A DNA stretch of 64,000 nt from JAEUMD01 sp036768475 (GTDB taxonomy: Bacteria > Pseudomonadota > Alphaproteobacteria > Rhizobiales > Hyphomicrobiaceae): assembly GCA_036768475.1 (NCBI GenBank), contig DAIPMW010000001.1, positions 1 to 64,000 of the forward strand, written 5' to 3'. Shown piece by piece: positions 60,397 to 64,000 of this stretch (within the stretch, counting starts at the first letter, position 1; every line of letters begins with the position of its first letter). A program made the position numbers and the translations under genes. A model generated the notes under the pieces. That model saw only the letters and a list, made by a program, of their open reading frames with translations, was not told the origin of the DNA and searched no databases.

Positions 60397-61374
60397 ATGA
60401 AACGCACACGACTAGTCGTATCAGCTATGGCTCTGACGCTTGTCGCCAGCCCTGCCTTCGCTGAAAAACTCACCCTGAAGTTCGGCCACGTCGGCAAGCC
60501 CGGCTCGTTGTTCGAGAAAAGCGCGAATGAATTCGCCCGTTGCGCCAATGCCGCACTCGGTGACAAGGCAGAGGTGCAGACCTTCGGCTCCTCGCAACTT
60601 GGCAAAGACCAGGAGATGCTTCAGAAGCTGAAGCTGGGCCAGATTACCTTCTCGCTTCCATCATCGGTCATGTCATCCGTTACCAACGAATTCGGCGTGT
60701 TCGAGATGCCCTATATCATCAAGGACCGCGACCACATGCGTCGCGTCCAGGCGGCGATGATGGACAAGATCTTCCAGCCCGCGGTCAACGCCAAAGGCTA
60801 TGAGATCATCGGTCTCATGGAGAATGGCTTCCGCCACATCACCAACAACGTAAGGCCCATCAACAAACCCGAGGATCTGTCGGGTATCAAGCTGCGCACG
60901 CCGAAGGGCGCCTGGCGTGTCAAGATGTTCAAGCTCTACGGTGCGAATCCGACACCAATGGCTTTCTCGGAGGTCTTCACCGCGCTCAAGACCGGCGTGA
61001 TAGACGGACAGGAAAACCCCTATGCGCAGATCTGGTCGGCGAAGTTCCAAGAGGTTCAGAAATACCTATCCATAACCGACCACGTTTACACACCTGCCTA
61101 CGTTCTCGTATCGAAAGAACACTTCGCAAAGCTACCCGGAGATGTCCAGGCAGCACTGCGCAAGTGCGGCAAGGAAAGTCAGGACTACGTCTACAAAGAA
61201 GCCGCCCGTCTGGAGGAAGAGCTGCTGCAGAATCTGAAAAAGGGTGGAATCCAGGTCAATGTCGCGGACAAGGACGCATTCATTGCTGCATCAAAACCGA
61301 TCTACGATGAGTTCGCCTCGACCGTAAAGGGCGGCCAGGAGCTGGTCGACGAGATCCAAAAGCTCGCCAAGTAA
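60397..61374 (+). CDS. TRAP transporter substrate-binding protein (DctP)
   Basis: 325 residues. Signal peptide ends near AFAEK (about residue 24). Conserved DctP motifs: LGKDQEMLQKLKLGQITFSL, LSGIKLRTPKG and GVIDGQENPYAQIW. The family binds C4-dicarboxylates and other carboxylates or sugar acids through a conserved arginine (here in the RTP segment). GGAGG lies 5 nt before ATG 60397. It is separated from the permease genes by a strong hairpin, which fits its need for higher expression. Confidence 0.93.
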   Translation: MKRTRLVVSAMALTLVASPAFAEKLTLKFGHVGKPGSLFEKSANEFARCANAALGDKAEVQTFGSSQLGKDQEMLQKLKLGQITFSLPSSVMSSVTNEFGVFEMPYIIKDRDHMRRVQAAMMDKIFQPAVNAKGYEIIGLMENGFRHITNNVRPINKPEDLSGIKLRTPKGAWRVKMFKLYGANPTPMAFSEVFTALKTGVIDGQENPYAQIWSAKFQEVQKYLSITDHVYTPAYVLVSKEHFAKLPGDVQAALRKCGKESQDYVYKEAARLEEELLQNLKKGGIQVNVADKDAFIAASKPIYDEFASTVKGGQELVDEIQKLAK

Positions 61375-61386
61375 GGCATACAAGAA

Positions 61387-61422
61387 CAGCGGCCCATCCA
61401 GCCAAATGATGATGGGCCGCTG
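61387..61422 (+). terminator. Strong intercistronic hairpin after dctP
   Basis: CAGCGGCCCATC (61387-61398) and GATGGGCCGCTG (61411-61422) are perfect 12-bp arms around a 12-nt loop, 13 nt after the dctP stop and 122 nt before dctQ. There is no T-run. It is best read as an attenuator or mRNA-stabilising stem that keeps the binding-protein message more abundant than the permease message. Confidence 0.75.
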
Positions 61423-61543
61423 CACCTCCACAACACCTGCGTGCCGGTAGCGATGATTGCCGGTGGACTAACACCTCGCCCCAAGCCCATAAGCTAACGG
61501 CCAGGATCCACGCTCCCGCCACGCATCCCGGAGCCCCAACGGC

Positions 61544-62086
61544 ATGATCGCCACCATACGCCACGCCATCGAGCGCATTCTCGAATGGCTCCTCATTTTG
61601 TTGATGGTTTTGTTGACCGTCATCGTCATCATCGCGGTGCTGTTCCGCATCGCTGGCGATTCATTGTCCTGGTATGACGAGGTTGCCGCCATCAACTTGT
61701 CATGGATCACGTATTACGGTGCCGCATTAGCGGCGCTGAAACGCGGGCACATCGGCTTTGACACGGTGCTGCTTGCGCTCCCCTTCCGCGCCCGCATGTT
61801 CGCCCTCATCGTTGCCGAAATCGCGGTTATCGGCTTTTTCGTCATACTGGCCTACACCGGCTGGACGGTTCTGCACGTGCTGGGCGGTGACTATCTTGTC
61901 TCTCTGACATGGGTGCCGGTGCAATTCACCCAGTCGGTGATTCCAATCGGCGCCGTGCTCTTCATAATATGCGAACTGCTCAGTCTTCCGGACTACTGGA
62001 GGATGACGGCCCGCGGCAAATCGATGGAGCACGCCGAAATCGAGGAAGAAGTCGAGAGCGAGCTTAAGAAAGCAGGAGCGCGTTGA
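61544..62086 (+). CDS. TRAP transporter small permease (DctQ)
   Basis: 180 residues with four membrane helices. LLILLMVLLTVIVIIAVLFR and the WYDEVAAINLSWITYYGAAL segment are typical DctQ features. A charged, Glu-rich C-terminal tail follows the last helix. GGAG lies 9 nt before the ATG. It pairs with the large permease encoded immediately downstream. Confidence 0.92.
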   Translation: MIATIRHAIERILEWLLILLMVLLTVIVIIAVLFRIAGDSLSWYDEVAAINLSWITYYGAALAALKRGHIGFDTVLLALPFRARMFALIVAEIAVIGFFVILAYTGWTVLHVLGGDYLVSLTWVPVQFTQSVIPIGAVLFIICELLSLPDYWRMTARGKSMEHAEIEEEVESELKKAGAR

Positions 62087-62088
62087 CG

Positions 62089-63369
62089 ATGGTGATACTT
62101 GCTTGCTTCCTCGTCCTGCTCGCGCTCATCTGCCTCAACGTGCCCATCGCAATAGCGTTGGCTATCTCCGCAATCGTCGGTCTGCTCGCAACCGAAGGCA
62201 CCGGCAGCCTCGTCACGGTCGCGCTGGATATGTACGACGGTTCGACCAAATTCTCGCTCATTGCCATCCCGATGTTCGTCCTCGCCGGCGCTCTGATGAA
62301 TGCAGGCGGAGTGACCGACAGGCTCATTAATTTCGTCTCCGCGCTTGTCGGCTTCGTCCGCGGTGGCCTCGCCATGGTGAACATCGGCGTGTCACTGTTC
62401 TTCGCCGAGATTTCCGGTTCTGCTGTGGCTGACGTGGCGGCATTGGGTTCGGTTCTCATTCCGCAGATGAAGAAGAGGGGTTACTCGGCCCCGCTCGCCG
62501 CCGCCGTTACTTCATCATCAGCCTCGCTTGCGATCATCATACCGCCGTCGATCCCGATGATCGTATACGCGACTTCCGCAAACACGTCTGTCGAGCAGCT
62601 ATTCGTCGCCGGTGTCATTCCCGGCCTCTTAGGCGCGGCAGGACTGATGCTCGTCGCCTATTGGTTCGCCGTCCGTTACGATCTTCCCGTCGAGGACGCA
62701 TTCAATGTTGCGCGCCTTCGCAAGACGTTCATGGATGCGCTACCCGCCTTCACGCTGCCTGTCATCATTCTCGGCGGCATTTTCGGCGGCTGGGTGACGG
62801 CCACGGAGGCGGCAGGGCTCGCCGTGATTGCAGCGCTTGCTGTCGGCCTTTATTACCGCGAGTTCAATGTCCGCCACCTCAGACGGGCCATGCTCGATGG
62901 CGGAATGCAGACAGCTGTCGTCATGCTCCTTGTCGCCGCCAGTGTCCTGATGGGAGGCTTTCTCACACGCGCCCAGGTTCCTCAGCAGATCGCCCAGGGC
63001 ATTCTCGATCTGACGACCAATCAGTACCTCATTCTCGCGATACTCAATATTTTCTTCCTCATCATCGGCTTTTTCCTGCACTCGGTCGCGGCAATCATTC
63101 TGGTCATTCCAATTGTGCTCCCGCTGATTCAGGCTGCAAATATTGACCCGGTACATTTTGGCTTGGTGGTGACGCTCAACCTCGCGATTGGTCAGCAGAC
63201 GCCACCCGTTGCGTCCGTGCTCATCACCGCATGCGCTGTCGCGCGTGCTAATATCTGGGACGTAACGAAGATCAATATCTATTTCGTCGCGGTGCTGCTG
63301 GTCGTGCTCATCTTGTGCACCTACGTTCCCGCCATTCCCATGTTCCTGGTCGAATACTTCTATCGCTGA
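62089..63369 (+). CDS. TRAP transporter large permease (DctM)
   Basis: 426 residues, about 12 membrane helices. Characteristic segments: FFAEISGSAVADVAALGSVL, SSSASLAIIIPPSIPMIVYA and GGWVTATEAAGLAVIAAL. The ATG at 62089 follows the dctQ stop by 2 nt; a TTG at 62083 would overlap it. With the preceding DctP and DctQ it forms a sodium-dependent carboxylate importer. Confidence 0.93.
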   Translation: MVILACFLVLLALICLNVPIAIALAISAIVGLLATEGTGSLVTVALDMYDGSTKFSLIAIPMFVLAGALMNAGGVTDRLINFVSALVGFVRGGLAMVNIGVSLFFAEISGSAVADVAALGSVLIPQMKKRGYSAPLAAAVTSSSASLAIIIPPSIPMIVYATSANTSVEQLFVAGVIPGLLGAAGLMLVAYWFAVRYDLPVEDAFNVARLRKTFMDALPAFTLPVIILGGIFGGWVTATEAAGLAVIAALAVGLYYREFNVRHLRRAMLDGGMQTAVVMLLVAASVLMGGFLTRAQVPQQIAQGILDLTTNQYLILAILNIFFLIIGFFLHSVAAIILVIPIVLPLIQAANIDPVHFGLVVTLNLAIGQQTPPVASVLITACAVARANIWDVTKINIYFVAVLLVVLILCTYVPAIPMFLVEYFYR

Positions 63370-63391
63370 GCCAGCGGAGGAACACAGAGCA

Positions 63392-64000
63392 ATGTCCGGT
63401 CCGCTTTCAGGTTGCCGCGTCATCGAACTGGCACACATCATGGCCGGCCCGGTCGCCGGTCTGATGCTCGCCGACATGGGCGCCGATGTCATCAAGGTGG
63501 AAAAGCTTGCCGGCGATGATACGCGCCGCTTCATCCCTCCGACCATAAAGGGCGAGAGCGCAGCCTTCATGATGATGAACCGCAACAAGCGCGGCATCGT
63601 GCTCGACCTGAAGAGCGAGGGCGGGAAGAGCGCTCTCCGGCGCCTGGTCCGCGATGCAGACGTCGTCATCGAGAACTACCGCTTGGGAACCATGGAGAAG
63701 CTTGGGTTGGGGTATGACGAACTCTCCAAGCTCAATCCGGGCCTCATCTACTGCGAGGTCTCTGGGTTCGGGCGAACCGGCCCCTATGCACATCGTGGCG
63801 GGTTCGACCTCATAGCCCAGGGGATGTCCGGCCTGATGTCCATTACAGGCGAGGGTCCCGGACGCCCTCCCGTCAAGGTCGGCGCGCCCGTATCCGACAT
63901 CACAGCCGGCATCCTTGCTGCCATGGGCATTGCCGCCGCCTATGTCCATAAGCTCAAAACCGGAGAAGGACAGAAGGTCGATACGTCGCTCTTCGAAGCT
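63392..64000 (+). CDS. Family III CoA-transferase (CaiB/BaiF), cut by window end
   Basis: 203 residues are visible; the gene runs past the right edge. SGCRVIELAHIMAGPVAGLM, GADVIKVEKLAGDDTRRF and the catalytic aspartate at residue 197 in KVDTSLFEA identify the family. GGAGG lies 11 nt before ATG 63392, 22 nt after the dctM stop, so it is cotranscribed with the TRAP genes. It should activate the imported acid as a CoA thioester. It resembles, but is clearly not identical to, the CoA-transferase at 42456-43646. Confidence 0.93.
   Translation, partial: MSGPLSGCRVIELAHIMAGPVAGLMLADMGADVIKVEKLAGDDTRRFIPPTIKGESAAFMMMNRNKRGIVLDLKSEGGKSALRRLVRDADVVIENYRLGTMEKLGLGYDELSKLNPGLIYCEVSGFGRTGPYAHRGGFDLIAQGMSGLMSITGEGPGRPPVKVGAPVSDITAGILAAMGIAAAYVHKLKTGEGQKVDTSLFEA

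Overview
The window reads as a high-GC alphaproteobacterial chromosome segment, most likely from the order Hyphomicrobiales. The support is a PodJ-like polarity protein with a CtrA-type box upstream, a TIGR02186-type membrane protein, a DUF6460-type protein, the ligase-associated helicase/PdeM pair, and several TRAP transporters with IclR and GntR regulators. I saw no rRNA, CRISPR array, transposase or integrase. Genus-level identity cannot be read from the sequence.

Layout. Positions 1-10 kb hold a tRNA-Gly(CCC), a radical SAM protein, the mechanosensitive channel MscL, and a carboxylate sensing/import block: a giant histidine kinase with a sodium:solute-symporter sensor domain (CrbS-like), a LuxR-type response regulator (CrbR-like), a DUF4212-like small subunit and a large SSF symporter. 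Positions 9.4-23 kb hold YjbQ, a secreted coiled-coil protein, a PodJ-like Sel1 protein, a TauE/SafE permease with a TIGR02186 protein, the PdeM/DEXH helicase pair, a DUF6460-like protein and an isolated phage-tail-fibre-like DUF2793 protein. Positions 23-33 kb hold an ABC/FtsX/HlyD exporter, a gamma-glutamyltransferase, and a TRAP transporter whose binding protein resembles 2-oxoacid-binding TakP, behind a candidate sigma-54 promoter. Positions 32.8-40.8 kb are a cyanophycin cluster: DUF1854 protein and ABC exporter facing a P-loop-degenerate CphA-prime and a complete CphA.

Positions 40.8-64 kb form a catabolic region. Part one has two related IclR regulators around a crotonase-fold protein, a family III CoA-transferase, an MFS pump, a TAXI-TRAP system, a GctAB-like pair and an acyl-CoA synthetase. 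Part two has a fused FAD/Fe-S 2-hydroxyacid dehydrogenase, a GlcG/HbpS protein, a D-threonine-aldolase-fold enzyme, a GntR/FCD regulator, a serine-glyoxylate-type aminotransferase, a DctPQM TRAP system and a second family III CoA-transferase cut by the window end. The inferred theme is uptake of small organic (hydroxy)acids, CoA activation, oxidation to a 2-oxoacid such as glyoxylate, and conversion to amino acids.

The two signals I would follow first are: (a) a family of hairpin-rich dispersed repeats, seven full or partial copies, six of them between convergent genes and two supplying a stop codon; and (b) the 40.8-53 kb CoA cluster, in which the crotonase-fold protein lacks both usual catalytic glutamates and the GctB-like subunit lacks a glutamate at the expected place, so the encoded chemistry may not be what automatic annotation suggests.
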